Source of the DNA: Cupriavidus consociatus
Lineage (GTDB): Bacteria > Pseudomonadota > Gammaproteobacteria > Burkholderiales > Burkholderiaceae
Length of the DNA: 64,000 bases
NCBI RefSeq assembly: GCF_017814975.1
Contig: NZ_JAGIQA010000033.1
Span: 1 to 64,000, forward strand
Direction of reading: 5' to 3'
Position 1 is the stretch's first letter, and each line of letters opens with the position of its first letter. A program made the translations under genes and the position numbers. Of the stretch, positions 19,521 through 29,443 are shown piece after piece. The notes below the pieces were generated by a model, which did no database searches, was not told the origin of the DNA, and worked only from the letters and a program-made list of their open reading frames with translations.

Positions 19521-20873
19521 ATGGACAAAGACAATCACCCGAAGCCGTTCTACAGAACCCTCTACTTTCAGGTCATCACCGCCATTGTCATCGGCGTCAT
19601 CCTCGGCCATTTCTATCCGCAGGCCGGCGCGGCGATGAAGCCGCTGGGTGATGGCTTCATCAAGCTGATCAAGATGATCATTGCGCCGATCATCTTCTGC
19701 ACGGTCGTGGTGGGCATCGCCGGCATGGAGGACATGAAGAAGGTCGGCAAAACCGGCGGGCTGGCGCTGCTGTACTTCGAGATCGTAAGCAGCATTGCGC
19801 TGGTGGTCGGCCTGTTGATCATCAATATCGTCAAGCCTGGCGCCGGCATGAACGTCGATGTATCCACCCTCGATACGAAGGCCATCGCCGCCTACACCGA
19901 GCCCGGCAAGATGCAGGGCACCGTCGATTTCCTGCTGCACGTGATCCCGAACACGGTGGTGGATGCCTTCGCCAAGGGCGAGATCCTCCAGGTGCTGCTG
20001 TTCGCGGTGATGTTCGGCTTCGCGCTGCACAGGTTCGGCGGCCGCGGCACGCTGGTGTTCGACTTCATCGAGAAGTTTTCCCACGTGCTCTTCACCATCG
20101 TCGGCTACATCATGAAGGTCGCGCCGATCGGCGCCTTTGGCGCCATGGCTTTCACCATCGGCAAGTACGGCGTGGGCTCGCTGCTGCAGCTTGGCCAGCT
20201 GATGGCGACCTTCTACGCTACCTGCCTGCTGTTCATCTTCGTCGTGCTTGGCGGGATCGCGCGGATGCATGGCTTCTCTGTCTGGAAGTTCATCAAGTAC
20301 ATCAAGGAAGAACTGCTGATCGTGCTGGGCACGTCTTCCTCCGAATCCGTGCTGCCGCGGATGATGGCCAAGCTGGAAAACCTGGGTGCCCGCAAGTCAG
20401 TGGTCGGACTGGTGGTCCCGACCGGCTACTCCTTCAACCTGGATGGCACCTCCATCTACCTGACCATGGCGGCGGTGTTCATCGCCCAGGCGACCAACAC
20501 CGACATGAGCCTGACGCAGCAACTCACCCTGCTCGCCGTGCTGCTGCTGACCTCAAAGGGCGCCGCCGGCGTAACCGGGAGTGGCTTCATTGTGCTTGCG
20601 GCCACGCTTTCGGCGGTGGGGCATGTTCCGGTGGCAGGGCTCGCCCTGATCCTCGGCATCGACCGCTTCATGTCGGAGGCGCGCGCGCTGACCAACCTGA
20701 TCGGCAACGGCGTGGCCACGGTGGTGGTGGCGAAATGGACCGGTGACCTCGATGTCGAGCAAATGCGCCGCAGGCTGGATAACGAGTCAGACGCCGCGGC
20801 GGACGAGCCGGAGGTGGTGCTCGACCAGGTCGCGGCCCACATGCCGATTGCCAGCACCACCTTGCCCCGGTGA
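19521..20873 (+). CDS. dctA: C4-dicarboxylate:H+ symporter DctA
   Basis: 450-aa inner-membrane carrier for malate, fumarate and succinate. The N-terminus [24 protein letters not shown], the [13 protein letters not shown] serine loop, [16 protein letters not shown] and the C-terminal [20 protein letters not shown] are diagnostic for DctA rather than glutamate carriers. The start at 19521 follows GGAGA. Set between malic enzyme and NDH-2, it would deliver malate to MaeB. The stop overlaps an in-frame GTG at 20870 of the next gene. Confidence 0.93.
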   Translation: MDKDNHPKPFYRTLYFQVITAIVIGVILGHFYPQAGAAMKPLGDGFIKLIKMIIAPIIFCTVVVGIAGMEDMKKVGKTGGLALLYFEIVSSIALVVGLLIINIVKPGAGMNVDVSTLDTKAIAAYTEPGKMQGTVDFLLHVIPNTVVDAFAKGEILQVLLFAVMFGFALHRFGGRGTLVFDFIEKFSHVLFTIVGYIMKVAPIGAFGAMAFTIGKYGVGSLLQLGQLMATFYATCLLFIFVVLGGIARMHGFSVWKFIKYIKEELLIVLGTSSSESVLPRMMAKLENLGARKSVVGLVVPTGYSFNLDGTSIYLTMAAVFIAQATNTDMSLTQQLTLLAVLLLTSKGAAGVTGSGFIVLAATLSAVGHVPVAGLALILGIDRFMSEARALTNLIGNGVATVVVAKWTGDLDVEQMRRRLDNESDAAADEPEVVLDQVAAHMPIASTTLPR

Positions 20874-20884
20874 GCGGAAGCGCG

Positions 20885-22243
20885 ATGAAGCAACCTACCT
20901 ATCGTCCGGATGCCTCCCTGAAGGTACCGCACCGCATCGTCATCGTCGGCGGCGGCGCGGGCGGGCTTGAGTTGGCTACCCGGCTGGGCGACACGCTCGG
21001 CCGGCGCCGACAAGCCGAAATCACCCTGATCGAGAAAAACCGCACCCATGTGTGGAAACCCAAGCTGCACGAGATCGCCGCCGGCAGCATGGATATGAGC
21101 GCACATGAGGTGGGTTACCTGGCGCAATCGCACTGGCACCACTTCCGCTACCGCGTCGGCGAAATGGTGGGCCTTGATCGCGAACGCCGCGAGGTGCTGG
21201 TGGCCCCCTATGTGGACCACGAAGGCCAGCAGATCACGCCGCAGCGCAGCTTTGCCTACGACACGCTGGTCATCGCCGTCGGCAGCCAGAGCAATGACTT
21301 TGGCACGCCGGGGGTGTATGAGCACGCCATGCGGCTGGAATGCCCGGCAGACGCCCTGCGCTTTCACTCGCGCATGGTCAACGCCTGCATCCGTGCGCAT
21401 GCGCAGGCCACGCCCCTGCTGCCTCAGCAACTGCATGTCGCTATCATCGGCGCCGGCGCCACGGGAGTGGAACTGGCTGCGGAGCTGCATCGCACCACCC
21501 GCGAGGTGGTGGCCTTCGGCCTGGACCGCGTCGACGCCGACAAGGACATCCGGGTCACGCTGATCGAGGCCGCGCCACGCGTGCTGCCGGCCTTGCCGGA
21601 GCGGCTGTCGAAGGCGACGGAAGATCTGCTGCGCAAACTCGGCGTGGACGTGCTGACCGATGCAAAGGTCGCGCAGGTATTGCCCAACGGCGTGCGCCTG
21701 GGCGATGGCCGTGCGCTGCCGGCAGAACTGGTGGTGTGGGCGGCCGGTGTCAAGGCCCCCGACTTCCTCAAGGAGATCGCCGGCCTGGAGACCAACCGCG
21801 TCAACCAGCTGGTCGTCCAGCCGACCCTGCAGACCAGCCGCGACCCGAACATTTTCGCGATCGGCGACTGCGCGGCATGCAGCTGGCCCGGAGCCAGCCA
21901 GGGCAAGGGCGGGCTGGTGCCGCCGCGCGCGCAGGCGGCACACCAGCAGGCTTCGCACATGGTGAAGCAGATACGTCGGCGCATGGCGGGAAAGCCGCTC
22001 GCCGCCTACAAGTACCGCGACTTCGGCTCGCTGGTGTCGCTGGGCGAGTTCAGCACCGTGGGGAACATGATGGGCGGACTGATCGGCGGCAGCCTGATGA
22101 TCGAGGGCATGTTCGCGCGGCTGATGTATCTCTCGCTCTACAAGATGCATGAACTGGCGTTGCATGGCTTCACGAAAGTCGCGCTCGACACGCTGGCGCG
22201 CTCGATCGTCCGGCGTACGGAACCGCACGTGAAGCTGCATTGA
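20885..22243 (+). CDS. ndh: Type II NADH dehydrogenase (NDH-2)
   Basis: 452-aa FAD-dependent NADH:quinone oxidoreductase, single-subunit and not proton-pumping. It has the FAD-binding GGGAGGLELATRLG near the N-terminus, the second Rossmann motif GAGATGVELAAELH, the FAD-contact FAIGDCAAC and an amphipathic C-terminus for membrane attachment. ATG at 20885 is preferred; a GTG at 20870 overlapping the dctA stop is an alternative. With cydAB downstream it would make an uncoupled route for NADH re-oxidation. The pairing is inference. Confidence 0.9.
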   Translation: MKQPTYRPDASLKVPHRIVIVGGGAGGLELATRLGDTLGRRRQAEITLIEKNRTHVWKPKLHEIAAGSMDMSAHEVGYLAQSHWHHFRYRVGEMVGLDRERREVLVAPYVDHEGQQITPQRSFAYDTLVIAVGSQSNDFGTPGVYEHAMRLECPADALRFHSRMVNACIRAHAQATPLLPQQLHVAIIGAGATGVELAAELHRTTREVVAFGLDRVDADKDIRVTLIEAAPRVLPALPERLSKATEDLLRKLGVDVLTDAKVAQVLPNGVRLGDGRALPAELVVWAAGVKAPDFLKEIAGLETNRVNQLVVQPTLQTSRDPNIFAIGDCAACSWPGASQGKGGLVPPRAQAAHQQASHMVKQIRRRMAGKPLAAYKYRDFGSLVSLGEFSTVGNMMGGLIGGSLMIEGMFARLMYLSLYKMHELALHGFTKVALDTLARSIVRRTEPHVKLH

Positions 22244-22286
22244 CCGCTGCGCCCTCGCCAACCTTTGCACCCACACGCTCGACTCC

Positions 22287-24002
22287 ATGACCACTACTCC
22301 TACGCCCGACCCCAGCCGCTGGATCACCGAGCTGTTCAGCGCACAACAGGCCATGCTGCGCACGTTCGGCGTCGAACCGGCCCCCGCCCCGCAGGATGCC
22401 GCGCTGGCGCCGGTATCGCTGCTGTCTGCGGCACGCACCCTTTGCGCGTGGCGGAACCAGGCACTCAGGCAGATGGCGGCGTTCTGGCCGCCGGCGGGTG
22501 CTTCCGATGCCGCTGATCATGCCGATCGCGCCAGCACACAGGACCGCCGCTTTGCCGCACAGGCATGGCGCGACGACCCGCGTTGCGAACTGGTGGTGCG
22601 CCACTACCAGAGCTACGCGGCGCGGCTGCGCGATGCCATTGATGAAGCGCCCGCCGATGCGCAAACCAAGGCGCAGTGGCAGTTCGCACTGCGCCAGGTG
22701 CTGGACGCGCTCAGCCCCGCCAACTGCCTGGCCACGAATCCGGAAGCGCTGCAGCTCGCGGTGGATTCCGGTGGCGCAAGCCTGGTGGAAGGCATGCGGC
22801 TGTTCCTGCAGGACCTGGCCAAGGGCCGTGTCTCGATGGCCGACGACCAGGCCTTCGAGGTCGGCCGCAACGTTGGCATCACGCCGGGCGGCGTGGTGTT
22901 CGAAAACGCGCTGATGCAGCTTATCCAATACTCGCCCGTCACGGAGAAGGTTCACAAGCGGCCGCTGCTGATCGTGCCACCCTGTATCAACAAGTTCTAC
23001 ATCCTCGACCTGCAGCCGGAGAACTCGTTCGTCGCCCATGCCGTGGCGCAGGGGCACACGGTCTTCCTGGTGTCGTGGCGCAATGTCTCCGACGCGCAGG
23101 GCCACCTGACGTGGGACGACTATCTCGAACAGGGCGTTCTGCGCGCGATCGACGCGGCGCGGGAGATCAGTCGGGCAGATCGCGTCAACACGCTCGGCTT
23201 TTGCGTCGGCGGCACGTTGCTGGCCTGCGCGCTGGCGGTAGCTGCGGCGCGCGGCGAAGACCACGTGGCAAGCGTCACGCTCCTCACGACGATGCTGGAT
23301 TTCCACGACACCGGTGAGATCGGCCTGCTCGTCAACGAGGCCATGGTCGCCGTGCGCGAGGCGACCATCGGCCGCGGCGGCCTGCTGCGCGGGCGCGAGC
23401 TGGCCCACGTGTTCGCGGCATTGCGCGCCAACGACCTGATCTGGCCCTATGCCGTCAACAGCTACCTCAAGGGAACGGCGCCCCCGGCCTTCGACCTGCT
23501 GTCATGGAACTGCGACGACACCAACCTGCCCGGCCCGATGTATTGCTGGTACTTGCGCAACGCCTATCTCGAGAACCGCCTGCGCGTGCCCGGCGGCACC
23601 GTGCAGTGTGGAGAGGCGGTGGATTTCTCCCGCGTCAGTGTGCCCGCCTTCCTCTACGCTTCGCACGACGACCACATCGTGCCCTGGGGCAGCGCCTTTG
23701 CCACCACCCGCCTGCTCGGTGGGCCGACGACCTTCGTGCTGGGCGCCAGCGGTCACATCGCCGGCGTGGTCAATCCGCCTGCCAGACGCAAACGCCACTA
23801 CTGGATCGGCCAAAACAACAGCAGTGCGCAACGCTGGCTGGACGGCGCCGAATGCGTCGAAGGCAGCTGGTGGCCTGCCTGGTCGGAATGGCTCGCGCAG
23901 CATGCCGGACCGGAAACCGCTGCGCGGCGCTCGCTGGGCAGCGCCGCCTACGCGGTGATCGAGCCGGCGCCCGGCCGCTATGTCAAAGAAACAGCCAGCT
24001 AG
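22287..24002 (+). CDS. phaC: Class I poly(3-hydroxyalkanoate) synthase
   Basis: 571-aa polymerase that links 3-hydroxyacyl-CoA units into PHB. The lipase-like box GFCVGG places the catalytic cysteine at about residue 306. The catalytic Asp lies in [10 protein letters not shown] and the His in [13 protein letters not shown]. The N-terminal domain (about 1-200) is shorter and more divergent than in the classic chromosomal PhaC1 of Cupriavidus, suggesting a second-copy synthase. It begins the phaC-phaA-phaB order typical of the group, with a 44-bp gap before phaA. Confidence 0.94.
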   Translation: MTTTPTPDPSRWITELFSAQQAMLRTFGVEPAPAPQDAALAPVSLLSAARTLCAWRNQALRQMAAFWPPAGASDAADHADRASTQDRRFAAQAWRDDPRCELVVRHYQSYAARLRDAIDEAPADAQTKAQWQFALRQVLDALSPANCLATNPEALQLAVDSGGASLVEGMRLFLQDLAKGRVSMADDQAFEVGRNVGITPGGVVFENALMQLIQYSPVTEKVHKRPLLIVPPCINKFYILDLQPENSFVAHAVAQGHTVFLVSWRNVSDAQGHLTWDDYLEQGVLRAIDAAREISRADRVNTLGFCVGGTLLACALAVAAARGEDHVASVTLLTTMLDFHDTGEIGLLVNEAMVAVREATIGRGGLLRGRELAHVFAALRANDLIWPYAVNSYLKGTAPPAFDLLSWNCDDTNLPGPMYCWYLRNAYLENRLRVPGGTVQCGEAVDFSRVSVPAFLYASHDDHIVPWGSAFATTRLLGGPTTFVLGASGHIAGVVNPPARRKRHYWIGQNNSSAQRWLDGAECVEGSWWPAWSEWLAQHAGPETAARRSLGSAAYAVIEPAPGRYVKETAS

Positions 24003-24046
24003 TGGCTGTACGTCAGTCCCTCAATTTTTTCACGCAGGAGAATCGT

Positions 24047-25222
24047 ATGGAAGATGTCGTTATCGTTGCCGCTGCCCGAACTGCCGTCGGCAAGTTTGGC
24101 GGATCGCTGGCCAAGGTCGCGGCGCCCGAGCTGGGCGCTACCGTGATCAGGGCGCTGCTCGAGCGCAGCGGACTGCAACCCGAGCTGGTCGACGAAGTAC
24201 TGCTTGGCCAGGTGCTGACCGCGAGCAACGGGCAGAACCCCGCCCGTCAGGCCGGCATCAAGGCGGGGCTGCCCGTCGGCGTGCCCGCCATGACCGTCGG
24301 CAAGGTGTGCGGGTCCGGCCTGAAGGCGGTCCACCTGGGCGCCCAGGCCATCCAATGCGGCGACGCGGACATCGTCATCGCCGGCGGCCAGGAGAACATG
24401 AGTGCCGCGCCGCACGTGCTAGTGGGGTCACGCGACGGCCAGCGTATGGGCGACTGGAAACTGACCGACACCATGATCGTCGATGGCCTGTGGGACGCCT
24501 TCAACCAGTACCACATGGGCACCACAGCCGAGAACGTGGCGAAGGCATACAACATCTCGCGCGCCCGGCAGGACGAGTTCGCGGCCGCCTCGCAGCAAAA
24601 GGCAGAGATCGCGCAGAAGACCGGCAAGTTCAAGGACGAGATCGTCCCGGTCTCGATCGTCTCGAAGAAAGGCACGGTGATCTTCGACAGCGACGAGTTC
24701 ATCAAGCACGGGACAACGGCCGAAGCCTTGTCTGGGCTGAGGCCGGCCTTCGACAAGGCGGGCACCGTCACGGCCGGCAACGCCTCGGGGCTGAACGACG
24801 GCGCGGCAGCTGTCCTGCTGATGTCGGCTGCCAGGGCGCGCGAGCTGGGGCTGGCGCCGATGGCCCGCATCGCCGCCCACGCGTCGGCCGGGCTCGACCC
24901 CAGCATCATGGGCATGGGCCCGGTGCCGGCCTCCCGGCGTTGCCTGCAGAAGGCAGGCTGGAGTGTCAACGACCTGGACCTGATGGAGATCAACGAGGCG
25001 TTTGCGGCACAGGCCTGCGCGGTCAATCAGGAGATGGATTGGGACACACGCAAGATCAACGTCAACGGCGGCGCCATTGCCATCGGCCATCCGATCGGCG
25101 CGTCCGGCTGCCGCATCCTGGTCACCCTGATCCACGAAATGATCCGCCGCGACGCCAGACGCGGGCTGGCCTCGCTCTGCATCGGCGGCGGCATGGGCGT
25201 GGCGCTGGCGATCGAGCGCTGA
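24047..25222 (+). CDS. phaA: Acetyl-CoA acetyltransferase (beta-ketothiolase)
   Basis: 391-aa thiolase condensing two acetyl-CoA to acetoacetyl-CoA, the first step of PHB synthesis. The nucleophilic cysteine is Cys88 in [12 protein letters not shown], the His in [11 protein letters not shown] and the second catalytic Cys in [13 protein letters not shown]. The start at 24047 has GCAGGAG at ideal spacing. The reading frame extends upstream through phaC out of frame and that part is not coding. Confidence 0.95.
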   Translation: MEDVVIVAAARTAVGKFGGSLAKVAAPELGATVIRALLERSGLQPELVDEVLLGQVLTASNGQNPARQAGIKAGLPVGVPAMTVGKVCGSGLKAVHLGAQAIQCGDADIVIAGGQENMSAAPHVLVGSRDGQRMGDWKLTDTMIVDGLWDAFNQYHMGTTAENVAKAYNISRARQDEFAAASQQKAEIAQKTGKFKDEIVPVSIVSKKGTVIFDSDEFIKHGTTAEALSGLRPAFDKAGTVTAGNASGLNDGAAAVLLMSAARARELGLAPMARIAAHASAGLDPSIMGMGPVPASRRCLQKAGWSVNDLDLMEINEAFAAQACAVNQEMDWDTRKINVNGGAIAIGHPIGASGCRILVTLIHEMIRRDARRGLASLCIGGGMGVALAIER

Positions 25223-25272
25223 TCCGCATCAGTACGGCCTTCATTCCATCGATTCCATTGGAGAACACAGCA

Positions 25273-26019
25273 ATGAACCAGCAACGCGTAGTCTTGATCA
25301 CCGGGGGCATGGGCGGCCTGGGAGAAACCATTTCCACCAAGATGGCCGAGGCTGGCTACAGGGTGGCGGTGACCTATTCGCCGGGCAACAAGAACCACGG
25401 CGAGTGGGTGCAGCAAATGAAGGCGCGCGGGCATGACATCCTGGCCGTGCCCTGCGACGTGGCCGATATCGACTCGTGCGTGCAAGCCGTGGCCGCGGTG
25501 GCGGAGCAGGCCGGCCCCATCGACATCCTCATCAACAATGCCGGCATCACGCGCGACATGACCTTCAAGAAGATGGACAAGGTGAACTGGGACGCCGTGC
25601 TGCGCACCAACCTGGACAGCCTGTTCAACATGAGCAAGCAGGTTGCCGATGGGATGGTCGAGCGCGGCTGGGGCCGCATCGTCAACGTGTCGTCGGTCAA
25701 CGGCTCGAAGGGCGCCTTCGGCCAGACCAACTACTCGGCGGCGAAGGCCGGGGTCCACGGCTTCACCAAGGCGCTGGCGTTGGAGGTGGCAAGGAAAGGC
25801 GTCACCGTCAACACCATCTCGCCGGGCTATATCGGCACCAAGATGGTCACCGCCATTCCCGATGAGATCCTGAACACGAAGATCCTGCCGCAGATCCCGG
25901 TGGGCCGCCTGGGCAAGCCGGAAGAAGTGGCAGGCCTGATCATCTACCTGGCCTCGGACGAGGCGGCCTTCGTGACCGGCGCCAATATCGCCATCAACGG
26001 CGGACAGCACATGCAGTGA
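25273..26019 (+). CDS. phaB: Acetoacetyl-CoA reductase
   Basis: 248-aa short-chain dehydrogenase that reduces acetoacetyl-CoA to (R)-3-hydroxybutyryl-CoA, normally with NADPH. It shows [12 protein letters not shown] at the coenzyme site, [14 protein letters not shown], the catalytic Ser in [10 protein letters not shown] and YSAAKAG with Tyr and Lys. The TGGMGGLG glycine motif and the N-terminal [12 protein letters not shown] are characteristic of PhaB. It lies 50 bp after phaA. Confidence 0.95.
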   Translation: MNQQRVVLITGGMGGLGETISTKMAEAGYRVAVTYSPGNKNHGEWVQQMKARGHDILAVPCDVADIDSCVQAVAAVAEQAGPIDILINNAGITRDMTFKKMDKVNWDAVLRTNLDSLFNMSKQVADGMVERGWGRIVNVSSVNGSKGAFGQTNYSAAKAGVHGFTKALALEVARKGVTVNTISPGYIGTKMVTAIPDEILNTKILPQIPVGRLGKPEEVAGLIIYLASDEAAFVTGANIAINGGQHMQ

Positions 26020-26090
26020 GCCAGCGGAGCGGCGATGGCAGCTATTCGACAAGACGCGATGAGACGCGACGAGACTGGCAGGAGACGAAG

Positions 26091-26759
26091 ATGAACAAGA
26101 TGGTGATCGACCACGAGGCGCTGATCCGGCAGTTTGAGCAGGCTTCGGCGCAACAGGGCGAGTCCCTGCGCCAGGCGGTACAGGAGGCGACCCTCAAGGC
26201 ATTGCAGGGTCGTGACCTGACGGTACACAGCATTCAGGACGTCCTGAAAAGCATCACCCAGGCCGCTTCGGCCGGGGCGGCCAGGAGCGGCCTGGCGGGA
26301 CCCGACCTTGAATCCATCCTGGCCGGGACGGTCCAGGGCCTGGACGACGCCCTGGTGCAGGCGGTGGAAGCGAATCGCCGCGCGCTGCAGCAGATCGTCG
26401 ACCAGGGCGCGCAACTGCGCGAGGCACACGTGAAGAAGGCATTGTCCGACATCGAGAAGATGGAAGACCTGCTGTTTTCCACCCTGGGCAAGACGATCGG
26501 CGAAGCGGCGCAAACGGTCCAGGGGCCATGGTCATCCGTGCTGGAGGGCATGAAGCTCAAGGGCAGCGCGACCGGCGCCAGTGCCGCCGCGGTCATCGAG
26601 CAACTGACCAGCCAGGCCCGCGCCATGGCGCGCGAGGGCCGTGCGCTCGGGCAAAGCACCACCGAGGCCTGGCTGCAGCACTACACCACCCTGGTCACCG
26701 GCGTGCTGATCGGTATGTCGAATGGCCTGAACGGGGATGCGGCTCCGCGCAAACCCTGA
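26091..26759 (+). CDS. Phasin-like helical protein (DUF6781 type)
   Basis: 222 aa, almost entirely predicted helix, rich in Ala, Gln, Glu and Leu with no catalytic motif and no signal peptide. It begins [22 protein letters not shown] and ends in a hydrophobic segment ([15 protein letters not shown]). AGGAGACGAAG precedes the ATG. Its position just after phaB and its amphipathic composition suggest a PHB granule-associated protein. I recognise the domain type only loosely, and the role is inference. Confidence 0.7.
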   Translation: MNKMVIDHEALIRQFEQASAQQGESLRQAVQEATLKALQGRDLTVHSIQDVLKSITQAASAGAARSGLAGPDLESILAGTVQGLDDALVQAVEANRRALQQIVDQGAQLREAHVKKALSDIEKMEDLLFSTLGKTIGEAAQTVQGPWSSVLEGMKLKGSATGASAAAVIEQLTSQARAMAREGRALGQSTTEAWLQHYTTLVTGVLIGMSNGLNGDAAPRKP

Positions 26760-26790
26760 CGGTGGTGTCGTCGTGCCATACGCGGCAAAC

Positions 26791-26816
26791 GGACGCTGCG
26801 CTGTCGCGCAGCGTCC
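26791..26816 (+). terminator. Perfect 11-bp hairpin between the pha genes and cydA
   Basis: GGACGCTGCGC pairs exactly with GCGCAGCGTCC around a TGTC loop. It sits 30 bp after the phasin-like stop and 30 bp before cydA. Only a weak pyrimidine stretch follows, so it may end most transcripts or act as an attenuator or mRNA-end stabiliser. Confidence 0.65.
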
Positions 26817-26846
26817 CATCTATCTCGACGGAGGAGACCCGGACAC

Positions 26847-28250
26847 ATGGATCCCATCCTGCTGGCACGCATGCAGTTCGCGGCCAACATCACCTTTCAC
26901 ATCCTGTTCCCGACCATTAGCATTGGTATGGGCTGGCTGCTGCTGTTCTTCCGCTGGCGCTATCTTGCCAGCGCCAAGCCAGTGGTCCGCCAGGCGTGGC
27001 TGAACGCCTATCGCTTCTGGACCAAGGTGTTTGCCCTGACGTTTGCGCTTGGCGTCGTCAGCGGCATCACCATGAGTTTCCAGTTTGGCACCAACTGGCC
27101 GGGGTTCATGGAAACGGTGGGCAATATCGCCGGCCCCCTGCTCGCGTATGAGGTGCTGACGGCGTTCTTCCTCGAAGCCGGCTTCCTCGGCGTGATGCTG
27201 TTCGGGCACGGCAAGGTGAGCGAGCGCGTCCACCTGATGTCGACCTTCTTCGTCGCGTTCGGCACCACGCTAAGCGCCTTCTGGATCCTGGCCCTGAACT
27301 CCTGGATGCAGACCCCGCAGGGCTACGAGATCGTCAATGGGGAGTTCCACGTCAAGAGCTGGGCCGAAGTCATCTTCAATCCCTCCTTCCCTTACCGCCT
27401 TGCCCACATGCTGCTGGCATCCGCACTGACCTGCGCCTTCCTGCTCGCCGGCCTGAGTGCCTGGCAATTGCTCAAGGGCACCGGGCAGCTGTCCGCCCCC
27501 AGGGTGCTGCGCGTCGGGCTGACGCTCGCCGCCGCCGCCATTCCGCTGCAGATTGCTGTCGGAGACATGCATGGCCTGAACACCCTCCGGCACCAGCCGC
27601 AGAAGATCGCGGCAATGGAGGGCGTCTGGGACACTGAGCGCGGTGCGCCCTTGCTGCTCTTCGCAATACCCGACGAGACGCTGCGGACCAACCATGCTTC
27701 GGTCGGGGTCCCGAAGCTCGCCAGCCTGATCCTGACGCATCGCCTCGACGGCGAGATTCGCGGCTTGAACACCTTCCGCGACGCCCATCCGCCCGTGCTG
27801 CCGATGTTCTTCGCGTTCCGTGTGATGGTCGGCGTGGGCGTGCTGATGCTGGCGGCGAGCTGGCTCGGCTGGTGGCTGTACCGCCGCGCTGGCTGGCAGC
27901 CCCAACACCTGCCGCGCGCACTGCTGTGGGGGCTTGCAGGCATGACATTCTCCGGCTGGATTGCCACGGTCGCCGGCTGGTATGTCACGGAAGTCGGACG
28001 CCAGCCCTTCATCGTCCATGGACTGGTGCGCACTGCCGACGTGGCATCGAGCGTGCCGGCCCCGCATATCGCCCTGACGCTGTCGCTGTTCGTCAGCGTC
28101 TACCTCGCGCTGATCGTCGCCTATGTCAGCGTGCTGAAGTACCTGGCGGAAAAGCCGGAGGAAACGCCTGCCAGCGACCCTGCCCAGCAGCCCTCCATAC
28201 CGTCTGGTGCGATACCGCCGCGGATCTTGCCGACCGGGAGCACATCATGA
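26847..28250 (+). CDS. cydA: Cytochrome bd-type quinol oxidase subunit I (short Q-loop, CIO-like)
   Basis: 467 aa with about nine membrane helices. It starts MDPILLARMQFAANITFHILFPT, carrying the first heme-ligand His of bd oxidases. The EAGFLG segment holds the conserved membrane glutamate, and GRQPFIVHGLVRTADVAS is the usual C-terminal signature. The length and small periplasmic Q-loop match the cyanide-insensitive CioA subgroup rather than long-loop E. coli CydA. It oxidises ubiquinol and reduces O2 to water. GGAGGA precedes the ATG, and the stop overlaps the cydB start (ATGA). Confidence 0.92.
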   Translation: MDPILLARMQFAANITFHILFPTISIGMGWLLLFFRWRYLASAKPVVRQAWLNAYRFWTKVFALTFALGVVSGITMSFQFGTNWPGFMETVGNIAGPLLAYEVLTAFFLEAGFLGVMLFGHGKVSERVHLMSTFFVAFGTTLSAFWILALNSWMQTPQGYEIVNGEFHVKSWAEVIFNPSFPYRLAHMLLASALTCAFLLAGLSAWQLLKGTGQLSAPRVLRVGLTLAAAAIPLQIAVGDMHGLNTLRHQPQKIAAMEGVWDTERGAPLLLFAIPDETLRTNHASVGVPKLASLILTHRLDGEIRGLNTFRDAHPPVLPMFFAFRVMVGVGVLMLAASWLGWWLYRRAGWQPQHLPRALLWGLAGMTFSGWIATVAGWYVTEVGRQPFIVHGLVRTADVASSVPAPHIALTLSLFVSVYLALIVAYVSVLKYLAEKPEETPASDPAQQPSIPSGAIPPRILPTGSTS

Positions 28251-29251
28251 GCTGGATGCGTTTCGACGATGCCCTGCCCGTCATCTTCATGGCGCTGATG
28301 GGCCTGGCCATGCTGGCCTATGTGATCAGCGACGGCTATGACCTCGGCGTCGGCATGCTGATGCACCGGGCCACGCCCGCCGAAAAGGATGTGATGGTGG
28401 CCTCGATCGGCCCGTTCTGGGACGCTAACGAAACCTGGCTGGTGCTGGGCGTCGGGATCCTGCTAGTGGCTTTCCCCAAGGCGCACGGATTGATCTTGAC
28501 GGAGCTCTACCTGCCAGTCACGCTAATGCTGGTCGGTCTGATCCTGCGCGGCGTAGCCTTCGATTTCCGGGTCAAGGTGAAGAGCGCGCGCAAGCCGACA
28601 TGGGACAGATTATTTTTCGCGGGTTCTACCATGGCCTCCGTTGCACAGGGCTGGATGCTGGGCCGCTACATCAGTGGTTTTGGCAACGGTTGGAACTACC
28701 CTCTGTTCGCGGCCGCGATCGCAGCCGCGCTGCCGATGGCCTATGTGCTGCTTGGCGCGTGCTGGCTCATCATGAAGACCGAAGGCGAGTTGCAGCAGCG
28801 CGCCGTGCAGTGGGCGAAGACCGCATGGGCGCCGATGGCATGCGGGCTTGCCCTGATCTCCGTGGCGACGCCATGGATCAGCGCCGTCGTCCGGGAACGC
28901 TGGTTCGTACTGCCCCAGATCATTGCCTTGCTTGCCATCCCGATGGCGACCGGCATCATGCTGATGGCAGTGCGCCTGCTCCTGAACACCCGGTTGGTGC
29001 GTGGGCCGGTCGCCTGGCTCCCCTTCGTGTTGCTGATCGCCGTCTTTGTGCTCAGCTTCCTCGGCCTGGCCTACAGCATCTTCCCCTTCGTCGTGATCCA
29101 CCGCCTGACGATCTGGCAAGCCGCCAGCAGTCCGGAGGCCCTGCGAGTCATCCTGGCTGGCGTTTGTATCTCGGTACCGGCCATCGCGGGCTACACCGTG
29201 TTCTCCTACCGCGTGTTCCGTGGCAAGACGCGCGCACTCCGCTACGCTTAG
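28247..29251 (+). CDS. cydB: Cytochrome bd-type quinol oxidase subunit II
   Basis: 334-aa integral membrane partner of CydA, with MALMGLAMLAYVISDGYDLGVGML near the N-terminus and the FWDANETWLVLG motif that marks all subunit II proteins. ATG at 28247 overlaps the cydA stop by 4 bp, implying translational coupling. No CydX-like small subunit gene is evident between its stop and dctB. CIO-type enzymes often lack one. Confidence 0.92.
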   Translation: MSWMRFDDALPVIFMALMGLAMLAYVISDGYDLGVGMLMHRATPAEKDVMVASIGPFWDANETWLVLGVGILLVAFPKAHGLILTELYLPVTLMLVGLILRGVAFDFRVKVKSARKPTWDRLFFAGSTMASVAQGWMLGRYISGFGNGWNYPLFAAAIAAALPMAYVLLGACWLIMKTEGELQQRAVQWAKTAWAPMACGLALISVATPWISAVVRERWFVLPQIIALLAIPMATGIMLMAVRLLLNTRLVRGPVAWLPFVLLIAVFVLSFLGLAYSIFPFVVIHRLTIWQAASSPEALRVILAGVCISVPAIAGYTVFSYRVFRGKTRALRYA

Positions 29252-29292
29252 GCACCCATGATGCTGCACCGCCACACAACGCATGATAGTGG

Positions 29293-29310
29293 CCCGGGTT
29301 ATTACCCGGG
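29293..29310 (+). terminator. Hairpin after cydB
   Basis: CCCGGGT and ACCCGGG form a 7-bp stem around TATT, 42 bp past the cydB stop and before the sensor kinase gene. No U-tract follows, so the effect may be partial. Confidence 0.4.
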
Positions 29311-29443
29311 GGCCGGCTGGCTGGAATCCGGCAGTACACTGCAACATCCTGACTTGCGTCAGAACGAACAGGCATTCATCGACCCCAACTTCGGGAATGC
29401 ACTATCCGGCGAGTCCAATAACCGCGGAGAAAGGGCACGCGAC

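Noticed and set aside
29329-29345. Possible sigma-54 promoter before dctB (CGGCAGTACACTGCA)
   Set aside because: Only 9 bp separate GG and GC, where 10 are needed.
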